Counted from the stretch's first letter, positions 8,146 through 16,889 are shown. The stretch: 23,274 nt of DNA from CAZJRB01 sp964547995 (GCA_964547995.1 CAZJRB010000117.1:1-23274), one strand, 5' to 3'. Numbers and translations: made by a program. The notes: generated by a model not told the origin, from the sequence alone.

Positions 8146-8199
8146 ATTCTTTGACCCTTTTATTCTTTCGACCCTTTTATTCTTTCTTTTATTCTTTTT
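8137..8199. repeat. Tandem 16/17-bp repeats
   Basis: Three head-to-tail copies of GACCCTTTTATTCTTT(C) start at 8137, 8153 and 8170, with a partial fourth from 8187. The first copy overlaps the right end of the transposase remnant, so the array appears to have grown from that end. Confidence 0.93.
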
Positions 8200-8273
8200 C
8201 GGAAGAATCGCTGCCGCAGAGGAAGATAAAGGCAGGCGGAACGAATAGTGACAGCCGGAACCTTGGATGAACG

Positions 8274-9161
8274 ATGAATTACGCTGGCTCCAATTCTGTA
8301 GCTCAAGAAGATGGCAAGACTTACAGGTTATGGCTGCCAGTCTCTTCGTGGGTGTTCGTTGGCTTTGTAGCAATAGCGCTCCTCGTTGGGAACGTTGCAG
8401 GAGCACCTCGTGGTTTTGGTTCTCGTGACTGTGCATACTGGCATCATGGTTGGCCTCTATTCTATCTGGAGAGGCGGCTGTTCTTCGCTGGACCTGGCCG
8501 ACCGTACGGCATGAGTAGTGCTTTCCCTTTGGATGAAGCTCCTATACGATCTATGGCCCCACTGGCATTGATTCTGGATGCTGTAATTGCCTTTCTGATT
8601 GTCGCGACTGCCATCCTGGCATGTCGACTTTGGGTTCGTTTCCGGCAGACAGACAATTCCTTCGGAATGCGAACTGTTAAGTGGCTGGCTGTCGCGACTG
8701 GATCCATCTACGCATTGATATTGCTCTGCATTGGTTCGTGGGGGCTGTTCTGGATAACTCCACGAGTTTACTTTCCGGTTTTGACCTGCTGCAACGTGCC
8801 TGGTTGGGAGGCATCTTCGACAAGTGCGCAATTCCTCTTCCTGGTTCTCATCTGCTGGGTAGCCGGCTGGTGTTCTTTCACGATAATAACGCTAGCGTCA
8901 GAGTTGTCATTTGGCTGCCACTTTCCGCATATTCAGTTCAGCCTTCGGGAACTGTTGGCGTTCAGCTACTTCGGGGTGCCGGTTCTGGCCCTGTTAATAA
9001 AATACGGCGTGACACTTCTTGAGAAGCAAGGCTGGATGCCCGGATTCCCCCCGTTGTTTGACTTGATAGCATTGGTTTTCGTATTTCTATGGCTTGGCGG
9101 TGTCCTGGTTCGCCGTTCTTCACGCCTGCCCTTCCCAAAAAAACCTATCCGAGGGACATGA
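8274..9161 (+). CDS. Multi-pass membrane protein of unknown function
   Basis: 295 residues, not recognised. Hydrophobic segments lie near residues 21-43, 93-115, 135-158, 187-212, 227-247 and 262-280, so about six membrane passes are likely. Before the fifth segment is FSLRELLAFSYF, a pattern often found just before membrane helices in planctomycete membrane proteins of unknown role. A Cys pair (LTCCN) lies in the second half. The start at 8274 has no good ribosome site; an out-of-frame ATG lies seven bases before it. Base composition is more AT-rich than in the flanking genes. It lies alone on the plus strand, just after the transposon scar, and converges on the porin gene. It may have been acquired separately, but nothing proves it. 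Confidence 0.72.
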   Translation: MNYAGSNSVAQEDGKTYRLWLPVSSWVFVGFVAIALLVGNVAGAPRGFGSRDCAYWHHGWPLFYLERRLFFAGPGRPYGMSSAFPLDEAPIRSMAPLALILDAVIAFLIVATAILACRLWVRFRQTDNSFGMRTVKWLAVATGSIYALILLCIGSWGLFWITPRVYFPVLTCCNVPGWEASSTSAQFLFLVLICWVAGWCSFTIITLASELSFGCHFPHIQFSLRELLAFSYFGVPVLALLIKYGVTLLEKQGWMPGFPPLFDLIALVFVFLWLGGVLVRRSSRLPFPKKPIRGT

Positions 9162-9224
9162 GAACGGGAAAGGCGGGAAATGACCGGCAGTACGTCAGTG
9201 CGTTTTGACGAGCTGTCCGCCGGC

Positions 9225-10661
9225 TTAGAAGGCGTATTTGCCCATGAACTCCGTCCGCACGCTGTCGCCCGGCGCCAGGTAATAATACTGGCCCGACCAC
9301 CAATCCCAGTCCTTGTGGCCCGTTTTCCACACCGACACTTCCACCCCCAAACGAAACTTCTCCGTCATGTCGTAAAGGAGGTTGGCGTAGTAGAACTGAT
9401 TGTAGACGCGTCTATCCGCCGTCAAGCCCGTGGGAGCCGCATCAAGGTCGGCATCGCGGGGATTGTCGACGCCGCAGCCGAGGTGGGAGTGCAGGAAAGG
9501 CGTCCAGTAGAAGTACGTCTCCAGCCAGCCGCCGTGCGCGTGTACGTCGTAGGTTCCTTGCAACCAGTCGTCTCCCTGGCCGATTCCGCCGAGGTACGTT
9601 TTCAGATTCTTGCCGTAGAAGAACTCCCCCCGGAATCCGAGCCGGTCGCTCACCGGGACGTCAACGTCGACATTGACCGACCAGGTTGAAAACCACTCGT
9701 CGTTGTCGCCCCCCGTAAGGAAATCGTTCACCCCCTCGTTGCCAATGTGACCGGAAAAGCCGACCGTCCCGGGACGGTAACCCTTGCCGCGGTATCCCAA
9801 CGTGACTGCCGCGCGGCCTTGGATGATCGGCCAACCGGCGTTGGCGTCGTCCACCTCGAACAGAAAAGTAGAACCCTCCAAAGGGTCGTGGTTGAGCGAG
9901 CCCTGGAGGGTTACGAGACAAGTGGGCGAGAAGTGGAGGTATCGCTCGAACCGGAGTTGGGGACGCCGGTAGCCGATGTTGCCCGCCCACCAATAGATGG
10001 TGTACATCGTCGTCGTGGGATAAAGCGGTGAGATGACGTCCCAAGTCTGGCCGAACAGAATCCGGTAGTCGTCGGTCTTGATTTCCCAATAGGCATGACG
10101 GAGCAGCACGCCGGCCTTGTTCTCGGTGCCGCTGAACCCGCCCTGGAAATCGATCTCGACCTTGCCGCCGCTTTGGGCACAATTGAAATTCCACAACCGG
10201 GGACCGGCGACATCCAGCCCGAGACGAGTATTGCGGCCGTCGATCGCAAATGCATCGCCCTTCTCGAAATCGGGCGAATACACCCAACCGGTGAAGGACC
10301 CGTACCCCGGCCACGTCCGCTGGGTTTCGTAGACCATGTTGGCCCACAAGAATCCGTAGGGGACGATCTTGAAATCGCCCTTCGTCCACGCGTTTCGCCT
10401 GATCTCCGCCTGAAGCTCTTCCCACGTGTAGTAGTCGACGTCTTCATCCACGCCCGGAGCCGTCACGCTGACCGGAGTCGCGCCAACGCGGGGCAATCGG
10501 ACCGGCTCCTGCCGGAGTTGCTGCAACTCGGCACGCAGGGCCCGGGTCTCCGCTTCGAGCCGGTTCATCCGCTCGGCGAAGTCCGGACCGATCGCCGGAC
10601 CGGCCGCAAACGACGGTATCGAGAACACAAATGTCAATAGAAAGGGAAGGGTGACCCTCAT
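9225..10661 (-). CDS. DcaP-like outer membrane porin
   Basis: 478 residues. I take ATG 10661; the codon before it is TTG, which could also serve. There is no clear ribosome site. Residues 1-19 are a signal peptide ending SFA. Residues 27-50 form a short coiled coil (MNRLEAETRALRAELQQLRQ), followed by a linker and a long beta-rich domain with alternating aromatic strands: WANMVYETQR, DGRNTRLGLDVAGP, YRILFGQTWDV, and a C-terminal MGKYAF. A terminal Phe after alternating hydrophobics is the outer-membrane beta-barrel signal. A coiled coil plus the D-x-R-x-S/T-R-L-G pattern fits DcaP-like trimeric porins; substrate is not readable. It is preceded by a 323-base gap and is probably transcribed alone. 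Confidence 0.86.
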   Translation of the reverse strand: MRVTLPFLLTFVFSIPSFAAGPAIGPDFAERMNRLEAETRALRAELQQLRQEPVRLPRVGATPVSVTAPGVDEDVDYYTWEELQAEIRRNAWTKGDFKIVPYGFLWANMVYETQRTWPGYGSFTGWVYSPDFEKGDAFAIDGRNTRLGLDVAGPRLWNFNCAQSGGKVEIDFQGGFSGTENKAGVLLRHAYWEIKTDDYRILFGQTWDVISPLYPTTTMYTIYWWAGNIGYRRPQLRFERYLHFSPTCLVTLQGSLNHDPLEGSTFLFEVDDANAGWPIIQGRAAVTLGYRGKGYRPGTVGFSGHIGNEGVNDFLTGGDNDEWFSTWSVNVDVDVPVSDRLGFRGEFFYGKNLKTYLGGIGQGDDWLQGTYDVHAHGGWLETYFYWTPFLHSHLGCGVDNPRDADLDAAPTGLTADRRVYNQFYYANLLYDMTEKFRLGVEVSVWKTGHKDWDWWSGQYYYLAPGDSVRTEFMGKYAF

Positions 10662-10984
10662 CAATTCGTACCCATCACAAACTGTCAGCTAGCTCGGCAA
10701 AGCGATCCCCGGTCGAATCACACGAATCTGCGGCCGTGGGTGCAAACGGCATGATCCAACCATCCCCCTTAAGCAATATCGTCCTCAATACGCGCCGATT
10801 TGATAAAATAAGAAAAATGCAAAGCGTGCATACTTTCCGTAGAATGCGTGTTCCAGAAAACCAGGTTTACCCGCACAGTCCACCACCCCCCGATATGGGG
10901 AGGTCGGGCAGTTTTCCCCGGTTTTGCACCCATTTGCTCTCGAACTCAGGCGTGGTGGCAAACCGACCCCCCATGGATCGACTG
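10662..10984. other. Gene-free stretch upstream of the porin
   Basis: No gene, no strong promoter and no convincing terminator seen. A short AT-rich patch at 10797-10820 and a small CCCC/GGGG stem near 10889-10901 are the only features. It presumably carries the porin promoter on the minus strand. Confidence 0.5.
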
Positions 10985-11914
10985 CTACCGTTGCAGGTCC
11001 ATGACCCATCGCCGGAAATCGGCGTCCAATTCGTCCCAGGTTCGATCCGCGAAAACCAGGCCGACGGCTTCGCTGCCCGACGGGTCCTCGTCGTGCCCTG
11101 TCCGGGCTTTGCGGTAACACTCGCCGAGCACCCCTTGCTCCTGCATGTAGAGGCAGAAGTACCGGGCGTGGGCGTAGTTGAGATTCTCCAGCGGGCCGTA
11201 GAAATCGTCTGATTCGATCAGTTCGCGCAGCGGCCGTAGCCGGTCTTCTCGAATCGCCTGGTGGATTTTCGGGAGCCGCCAGTTTACCCGCCCGTCGATG
11301 CCCGAACCGTCGGCCCGGACCGTACACTGTTCGTGCAGCGATGCGAGCCCTTCGTTGAGCCAGTCCGGCGCGCCGGGAAAGTCGAACGCGATCAGGGCAT
11401 GTGTCAGCTCATGGACCAGGGTCCCGCTGCCGGTCCCGATATTCATCAGGAGCGTGCGCAGGTGCGGCTTGTAGTAGCCGAAGCGGGAAACGTCCTCGTC
11501 GCCATACAGCCGCTTCGCTTCACGCCGGTAACTCTCGTCGTTCTGGAACAGCAGGATGGTGATCGGCTTCTGCGGCGGCGTGTCGAAATACGCTGTTGCC
11601 ATCGCCCGGGCAGCCGGACCGATTGTCTGTTCATAGGACTGCCGGATTCCCGCCTTTCCGAGATCTCCGGCGACAACGAACGGCGGGCGGACAATCACGG
11701 CGTATCCGTCGCCCAAGTCCCCTGCAACCTGTCCGGCGTGCTCGCGACAGTCAACGGCCAGATTGTTTTGCGCAGAGGGCGTGCGCGTTGCCGGCGAATG
11801 CGGCGCGTCGGATGGGGCTTTCCGGCATGCGGATGCCAGGGCGACCGAGATGATCAGACAAACCGCCGCGACGTTGACGCCCGGATCGGCCGGGGAAGTG
11901 TCCGGTTCCGTCAT
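10985..11914 (-). CDS. Lipoprotein zinc metallopeptidase (gluzincin, peptidase MA-like)
   Basis: 309 residues. A long N-terminal region leads to a hydrophobic stretch and a lipobox-like LASAC with Cys30, so the protein is probably a lipoprotein. Zinc site: HELTH at 168-172 gives the HExxH motif, and the downstream NEG with Glu188 supplies the third ligand typical of gluzincins, in the arrangement HELTHALIAFDF then WLNEGLA. Before it is a region like peptidase MA-type domains (PITILLFQNDESYRREA). Active residues look intact, so it is probably a working peptidase in the periplasm; the target is unknown. The ATG overlaps the TGA of the preceding lipoprotein gene by four bases (ATGA), which suggests translational coupling. 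Confidence 0.85.
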   Translation of the reverse strand: MTEPDTSPADPGVNVAAVCLIISVALASACRKAPSDAPHSPATRTPSAQNNLAVDCREHAGQVAGDLGDGYAVIVRPPFVVAGDLGKAGIRQSYEQTIGPAARAMATAYFDTPPQKPITILLFQNDESYRREAKRLYGDEDVSRFGYYKPHLRTLLMNIGTGSGTLVHELTHALIAFDFPGAPDWLNEGLASLHEQCTVRADGSGIDGRVNWRLPKIHQAIREDRLRPLRELIESDDFYGPLENLNYAHARYFCLYMQEQGVLGECYRKARTGHDEDPSGSEAVGLVFADRTWDELDADFRRWVMDLQR

Positions 11915-12360
11915 CGCCGTGTGTTGCGGCTCTGTCCGCCGGTCCAGCGACGGGGATCGGTTCGGGGATACTGGCGCACCTTCTGCTCGGCGCCACGCAT
12001 TGGGCCGGCATCCGGCGACGCGCTGATCAGTACCGGACCCGATTCCGCAAGGTCTTCAGACTTGACGCGAGACCGCTTGACATCCGACGACCGGGCCTTG
12101 GTAAGCTCGTTCTGTGGGATGGGTTGCGGGGCGACGTCGCGTTCGATCACTTGTGGCGCCAAGGCCCCGCCGTGGCAGCCGCCTATCCGCGGGTCCGGGG
12201 AGAGTATGGACCCCGCCCGGGCGTTCGGGCAACAGCAGTACTGGCCGCCCCCTCCGTCGAACAGCGGGCCACAGTAGTCGTACGGATGGGAACACACCCG
12301 ACAACCGGCCGTTGCCACAACCAAACCAACCGAAAACAAGGCAAAGATCGTGCGTACCAT
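11911..12360 (-). CDS. Cys-rich lipoprotein, planctomycete type, unknown function
   Basis: 149 residues. AAAAGG precedes ATG 12360 at a spacing of about nine. The signal peptide ends in a lipobox with Cys20 (VATAGC). Just after it is a Cys-rich segment (CRVCSHPYDYCGP, then QYCCCPNARAGS), a pattern I associate with small planctomycete lipoproteins of unknown role. The rest is low-complexity, basic and probably disordered. Its stop codon overlaps the start of a lipoprotein metallopeptidase, so the two products are likely made together. The Cys cluster could bind metal or form disulfides; the sequence does not decide. Transcribed divergently from the GT-C gene across a 228-base gap. Confidence 0.8.
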   Translation of the reverse strand: MVRTIFALFSVGLVVATAGCRVCSHPYDYCGPLFDGGGGQYCCCPNARAGSILSPDPRIGGCHGGALAPQVIERDVAPQPIPQNELTKARSSDVKRSRVKSEDLAESGPVLISASPDAGPMRGAEQKVRQYPRTDPRRWTGGQSRNTRR

Positions 12361-12588
12361 GGCAAGAACCTTTTTTCACTCGGGGAGGAACGAACAGAAT
12401 TCACGGGATGTGAACGGAGTTCGTCTGTGAGAAAACGAGCTTCAACGTTATATTCGGCCGAAAAGTCCCCCTAACCCGCATAATTTTCCAAAAATCAGCC
12501 GGGAATCGGCCAATGCCCGGTGTCGAGGCGGAGCGCAAGGCCGCCCAAACTGTGCAACTTCGCCACATTGAAACCTGGTCCCGCAACC

Positions 12589-14154
12589 ATGCGTCCATTG
12601 CTTTTGAAGACCATCATCGTCGTCTTGCCGTGCCTCGTGCTGGCGACCTGTTTTGTGTCGGTCGTCCGGCTCTGGCCGTATACGATGGACGATGCGTTCA
12701 TCAGCCTCCGCTACGCGAAACACCTGGCAGCGGGAGAGGGGCTGGCGTTCAATCCGGGCGAACCGCTCGAGGGATACACCAACTTCCTATGGACCGTGCT
12801 ACTGGCGATTCCACATTTTCCGGGCTGGAATGCCGAGCTGTTTGCCAAGCTGGCCGGCTGCGGATTTACGCTGGCAACCGTCGGCCTGGTCATGAGGTTT
12901 GTGTGGAAACTGAACTCGACACTCGGTCCCGGCCGGCGCATGGCGAGTTCGGCCGTCGCGGGCGTTTTCGTAGCCACCCTGCCTGAGATCGGATTCCATG
13001 CCGTCTCGGGCATGGAGACGGGCCTGTTCATCTTCCTGACTACGGGCTTCTTTTTCTTGCTCAGTTTTCCCCGGGACCGCCTCTTGTGGGCCGGGGGCGT
13101 AGCGATCAACGCACTGCTGTTGGGGCTGGCCCGCCCCGAAGGCAACCTGATTGCGGTAGTGGGGCTGATTGCCCTTTACGTTTTGCAGCCCAAGGACCAT
13201 CGAAGACTGCTCCGCAACGCGGTCTTGCTTTGTTACATTCTGCCTGGGGCGGTCTATTTTGCGTGGCGGATATGGTACTTCGGTTTGTTGTTCCCGCTGC
13301 CGTTCTATCTCAAGGTGGTTCATGCGGACGACGCGCTGCCTGGCATTGGCGAGGTGCGTTATTTCCTGACGTTGCTCTGGCGGCAGATGTGGCCCATGGT
13401 CGTCTTGTGCATCTTTTCGCTCATGGATTGGAACCGGCGTCTCGTTCCGGCGGTCCTGTCGGCCCTGGCGGTGTTTGTCTTCTACGCCTTTGTGGAGCAC
13501 GTGATGGGCCACGAGTCCCGGTTTCTGGTGCCGCTGGTGCCGCTGGCGGCGGTGGTTTCCGGCACGGGGGCCGGGGTATTGATGCGGTTGATAAGTGCGG
13601 CAAGGGACTCTTCCGGCTATCGGCCCGGTTACTACGTGGGACTCTTCGCGTTGATTGCACTTCCGGCTGCCTATGCCGTGGACAACCTCTATCGCACGCG
13701 CGAGCTGCACGAGCCGTACGTTCTCGGATACGCAGAAGGGCTAAAGCGGGCGCACCGGCCGCTCGGATGCTGCCTGCGGCAGTACGTCGAGCAAACCGGC
13801 GAGAAGCCGCTGCTGGCCTTGGGAGACGCCGGAACGGTCCCGTACTACTCCGATCTGCCGACCATCGACTGTTGGGGGCTCAACGACAAGACCATCGCAC
13901 TGTCGGGCGTCCGGGACGCCGGCTATGTGATGGCCAGGCGCCCCGATATTGTCGTGCTCGCTTCCAAGGACCGGGACACCTACGACAAGAGCCGCTGGCG
14001 AAACGCCATCTTTGCCAAGTGCCGGGAGGAAGGGATGGAAGTCAGTGCCGTACTGACGTTCCGGGAGAACGAGTATTATTTGTGGGTGCTGACTCGCCCG
14101 AATTCAAACCTCGGCGGCTTCATCAAACGGTGGAGCTCCGATCCCCTTCGCTAA
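12589..14154 (+). CDS. GT-C family membrane glycosyltransferase (arabino/mannosyltransferase-like)
   Basis: 521 residues. ATG 12589 begins directly before the first membrane helix (5-28); upstream in-frame alternatives add a soluble stretch without support. The first outer loop carries Asp34-Asp35 in YTMDDAFISLRYAKHLA, then GEGLAFNPGEPLEGYTNFLW, the typical acidic loop of GT-C enzymes that use polyprenyl-phosphate sugars; the NPGEPxEGYTNFLW form resembles mycobacterial terminal arabinofuranosyltransferase-like and related proteins. About ten membrane helices follow, then a soluble C-terminal domain from about 400 (LALGDAGTVPYYSD, VVLASKD). The active site faces the periplasm, so it would add a sugar to a surface glycan, lipid or protein. 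It is followed after seven bases by another GT-C gene, so the two form a pair. Donor and acceptor unknown. Confidence 0.87.
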   Translation: MRPLLLKTIIVVLPCLVLATCFVSVVRLWPYTMDDAFISLRYAKHLAAGEGLAFNPGEPLEGYTNFLWTVLLAIPHFPGWNAELFAKLAGCGFTLATVGLVMRFVWKLNSTLGPGRRMASSAVAGVFVATLPEIGFHAVSGMETGLFIFLTTGFFFLLSFPRDRLLWAGGVAINALLLGLARPEGNLIAVVGLIALYVLQPKDHRRLLRNAVLLCYILPGAVYFAWRIWYFGLLFPLPFYLKVVHADDALPGIGEVRYFLTLLWRQMWPMVVLCIFSLMDWNRRLVPAVLSALAVFVFYAFVEHVMGHESRFLVPLVPLAAVVSGTGAGVLMRLISAARDSSGYRPGYYVGLFALIALPAAYAVDNLYRTRELHEPYVLGYAEGLKRAHRPLGCCLRQYVEQTGEKPLLALGDAGTVPYYSDLPTIDCWGLNDKTIALSGVRDAGYVMARRPDIVVLASKDRDTYDKSRWRNAIFAKCREEGMEVSAVLTFRENEYYLWVLTRPNSNLGGFIKRWSSDPLR

Positions 14155-14161
14155 TAGCCAA

Positions 14162-15679
14162 ATGACACGTGCGGAAACAGAGACGGAAGCTTCTCGACTC
14201 GTGCAGTCTCGGCGCGTCATCGCAGCCGTCGCAACGCTGCTGCTATTGACGGCGCTGTTGCGGTTGCCCGGGATTACGCGGCCGCTGGTCGGGAATTTTG
14301 CCACGAAGAACGCGGTGTACGCGATGATTGCCCGAAACTGGGCGGCGGGCCGGGCCGACCTCTGGCACCCGACCGTCGACGTCATGGTCGGCGGCAAACG
14401 CGGCTGGCAGATGAAGGAGTTTCCGGTGGCGGTCTACCTGACTGCCTGGCTCTGGGACAACCTTGGCGGGTCGCTCGACGTCTGGGGCCGCGCACAGGCC
14501 CTCGCATTCAGTGTGGGCTCGGTTCTGCTGGCGTTCTTCTTCGTGCGGCGACGGCACGGCACGGTCGCGGCAACCGCCGCTTCCCTTGCGCTGGCCCTCT
14601 CCCCGGTGAGCATCATCTATGGGCAAAGCTTCCTGCTACAGGCGTCGCTCGTCTTCTTCACCATCGGAACGTTCTATTGTCTCGACCGGTGGCTTGGCGC
14701 CGGACACACCGTTTGGCTGGTGCTGGCGGCGATCTCTCTTGCCCTGCTGCTGCTGACGAAGATCTACATGATTGTGCTCCTGCTGCCCCTCGGTTGCGAG
14801 ATTCTCCGATCGGTGATGCGCCGTCCTGAGAAAGATGCGAACGGGCAGGAAAGGGTCTCAGGAGCAGCCGACCCCGGCTTGCGAAATCGGCAGTTGGCGG
14901 CTGCCGCGGCCCTCGCCTTGGCGATCATCCCCGCGATGGCATGGTACGCCCGTGCGTATCGGATCGAGGCCCCGAAAGCACCGAACGCCCACCGTGTCTT
15001 TTTCTCGGTGCGGCGAAGCACGTCCGACCACCGCCCGCCGCATCCCTTGCTCTTCCGGGCCGACTTCTATCGTCAAGTGCTCGACGACCTGACGGGCGTG
15101 GTGCTGACGCCGATCGGCTTTGTGCTTCTGTTGGCGGGGTTCTTGAACCGGCACCGGCGGCGCTACATCCCGTGGCTGCTGTCGATGGCGGTGCTGGTGG
15201 TGTTGTTGCCGCGAAAATTCTACGAGATGAACTACTACATGATGGCCGTGTTGCCGCCGCTGTGCATCTTGATCGGTCTGGGGTGGCAAGTGATCTACGA
15301 GCGGCTAAAGCCCGGGCGGCTTCCGATTGCCTGTTTGCTGTTGGCAGCCGTGCTGCTGTCCCTTCGGTATTCCGTGCGGCCGGCGTTCGTCACGCCGGAG
15401 GAGGACCGGGGGGTCGTGGCGGCGGGCCGGGCGATTCAGCAACTGACGGCCGAAGAGGAGCCGGTCGTCACGATGCACGGGACGACGATCGACTTGCTCT
15501 ACTACTGCAATCGTCCGGGTTGGGCAATCGACCCGGCCAGTCCCGCGCTGGACCAATACGCCCGCCAAGGCGCCCGGTACCTCGTCATCGTCGGTTCGAA
15601 GGAATCGTTTGGCCTGACCCGCGTGAAAGAAGGCAACAACTTCTGCGTCTACGAGTTGCCGCCCGCCGGATTGAGGTAG
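14162..15679 (+). CDS. GT-C family membrane glycosyltransferase, ArnT/PMT-like
   Basis: 505 residues. Starts seven bases after the previous gene's TAA and has no ribosome site of its own, so reinitiation is likely. First helix at about 19-37, then a loop with NFATKNAVYAMIARNW, the position where ArnT/PMT_2-type enzymes carry their acidic or substrate loop; here the usual Asp/Glu is not evident, so activity is uncertain. About ten more helices follow, including a KIYMIVLLLPLG segment after which ArnT-like proteins turn, and a soluble C-terminal part from about 415 (EEPVVTMHGTTIDLLYYCNRPGW). The stop codon touches the left arm of the nested palindrome at 15679, which may act on the 3' end of the message. 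Expected in the inner membrane, using a lipid-linked sugar. Confidence 0.85.
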   Translation: MTRAETETEASRLVQSRRVIAAVATLLLLTALLRLPGITRPLVGNFATKNAVYAMIARNWAAGRADLWHPTVDVMVGGKRGWQMKEFPVAVYLTAWLWDNLGGSLDVWGRAQALAFSVGSVLLAFFFVRRRHGTVAATAASLALALSPVSIIYGQSFLLQASLVFFTIGTFYCLDRWLGAGHTVWLVLAAISLALLLLTKIYMIVLLLPLGCEILRSVMRRPEKDANGQERVSGAADPGLRNRQLAAAAALALAIIPAMAWYARAYRIEAPKAPNAHRVFFSVRRSTSDHRPPHPLLFRADFYRQVLDDLTGVVLTPIGFVLLLAGFLNRHRRRYIPWLLSMAVLVVLLPRKFYEMNYYMMAVLPPLCILIGLGWQVIYERLKPGRLPIACLLLAAVLLSLRYSVRPAFVTPEEDRGVVAAGRAIQQLTAEEEPVVTMHGTTIDLLYYCNRPGWAIDPASPALDQYARQGARYLVIVGSKESFGLTRVKEGNNFCVYELPPAGLR

Positions 15680-15946
15680 GAGTCGAAACGGGGACGCAGC
15701 TAGGCTTTGTCCCTAAACCCGTAGGATGGCCCTCCGAGGCCGTCCATTGCCAGTCGATTTCGCGCGAGAACCCAGGGCTCGACGGCTTCGGAGAGCCATC
15801 GTACAAGAGCTGCTAACGACTTTAGGGACAAAGCCTAGTATTGACACGGGTTGGTGTACCATGTCCTCAATCGGTCGGTGGCCGGTCTGCCGTTGTTTCG
15901 CAAGCAGCCGAACGCGAAACACTAGCTGCGTCCCCGTTTCGACTCC
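15679..15946. repeat. Triple-nested inverted repeat containing family B copy 2
   Basis: Outer perfect arms of 25 bases lie at 15679-15703 and 15922-15946 (starting GGAGTCGAAACGGGGACGC). Middle perfect arms of 18 bases lie at 15700-15717 and 15821-15838 (CTAGGCTTTGTCCCTAAA). Inner arms of 24 bases at 15721-15744 and 15781-15804 match at 21 of 24 positions and share their sequence with 7492-7559. The middle element is bounded by CTAG on both sides, overlapping the end of the outer arm. It fills most of the gap between two convergent genes. Confidence 0.95.
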
Positions 15947-15994
15947 CGTTAACCGTCTGACGAACAGGACTCGGTAGACGGGCCGCGAACCCGG

Positions 15995-16822
15995 TTAGAG
16001 TCCATCCTCTGCCGCTTGTTCGATATCCTGCAGTAAGTCGCCAGTGAACGTTCGTTCTGCTCTGGTAAGCAATCGCCAGTGTTCGTCCAACTCGCCGCGG
16101 AATAGGTCATCCGGAAAAGGAATGCGAGCCACCGGGTTTTCAACTACGCAAACGCGCGGCAGTGCACGCGTCCGAAGAGGGTGCCTACTGTACATGTCGA
16201 AGCGCAGTTTGAACCTTTCATCGACACTTAGCGTTTGCTGTGTTGACTCCTCGCGGCGCACGATTTCCTCTTTCACTGCCTCGTCGAACTCAAGATCAGG
16301 TACGCGGTATCTCTCCAACACCACGATCGCACTTATCGTAGTGTTTTGCGGGTCGCCTGTCTTGTACCGGATCATCTTACCGCCGTCCAAGAAGGTGTTC
16401 CGCTCCGTGCCCGGCACCAACTGCCCGGCCGCGGCGTCAAAGTCGATGGCAAACCCGAGGTCGCCCAGCATCGCCCCGAAAACCACTTCCGGGTCAAGTG
16501 TCGCCTCCCAATCGCTGATGTTGCACACGACCAAGGAGCAGCAGTAGTCCTTGAGCCGTTGAAACTGGACTCGTGCCTCGTGTATCTTCGAACGAAGAGC
16601 CCGGTACGGGTTGACCACTACGAGACCAGGCGGTTTAGGCCGCTTTTCGTGAATTTCCTTGACCTCGAAGAGCGACTCAGAACCTGCGTGTCGCAGCAAG
16701 TAGTCGGGATGCTTGCTCTGTTTGCCAATCTGCGGCTCGTAAGTCCAATCGCGGTAGCCGTTCGAGCAGAGATACTCTTCGAATAGCGATTCCGACACCG
16801 TCTTGGCTTTCGACTCGACCAT
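15995..16822 (-). CDS. PD-(D/E)XK nuclease-like protein
   Basis: 275 residues. ATG 16822 is chosen; the frame stays open back to 17095 but that extension is coded by palindromic repeat DNA. Near the N-terminus: acidic helix ESLFEEYL, then HPDYLLRH with Asp40 and LFEVKE with Glu53 and Lys55, which fits the PD-(D/E)XK core (helix, Asp, Glu-x-Lys). The middle has further alternating strands (CSLVVCNISDW, TISAIVVLERYRVP). The C-terminal half is not recognised. The family includes restriction and repair nucleases, as well as inactive members; no methylase or partner is nearby. It lies just past the end of the cassette array and is on the same strand, separated from the TPR gene by a nested repeat. 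Assignment rests on the short motif alone. Confidence 0.7.
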   Translation of the reverse strand: MVESKAKTVSESLFEEYLCSNGYRDWTYEPQIGKQSKHPDYLLRHAGSESLFEVKEIHEKRPKPPGLVVVNPYRALRSKIHEARVQFQRLKDYCCSLVVCNISDWEATLDPEVVFGAMLGDLGFAIDFDAAAGQLVPGTERNTFLDGGKMIRYKTGDPQNTTISAIVVLERYRVPDLEFDEAVKEEIVRREESTQQTLSVDERFKLRFDMYSRHPLRTRALPRVCVVENPVARIPFPDDLFRGELDEHWRLLTRAERTFTGDLLQDIEQAAEDGL

Positions 16823-16889
16823 GATTCCGTCTATTCTGGTAAGAATGGGCTTCACCGAGTAAGGACACCTGGATGGACAATGGGTTCGG

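Noticed and set aside
8006..8248. 80-codon plus-strand frame
   Set aside because: Out of frame with the transposase tail and runs into the tandem repeats; not a real gene.
12361..12588. Divergent promoters between the lipoprotein and GT-C genes
   Set aside because: AT-rich patches exist (12449-12454, 12480-12496) but no -35/-10 pair with proper spacing could be settled by eye.
15947..15997. Possible attC after the PD-(D/E)XK gene (CTCTAAC ... GTTAACG, CCGTCT/AGACGG arms)
   Set aside because: The second arm overlaps the would-be GTT box, spacing is wrong, and no matching 7-mer lies at the start of that gene.
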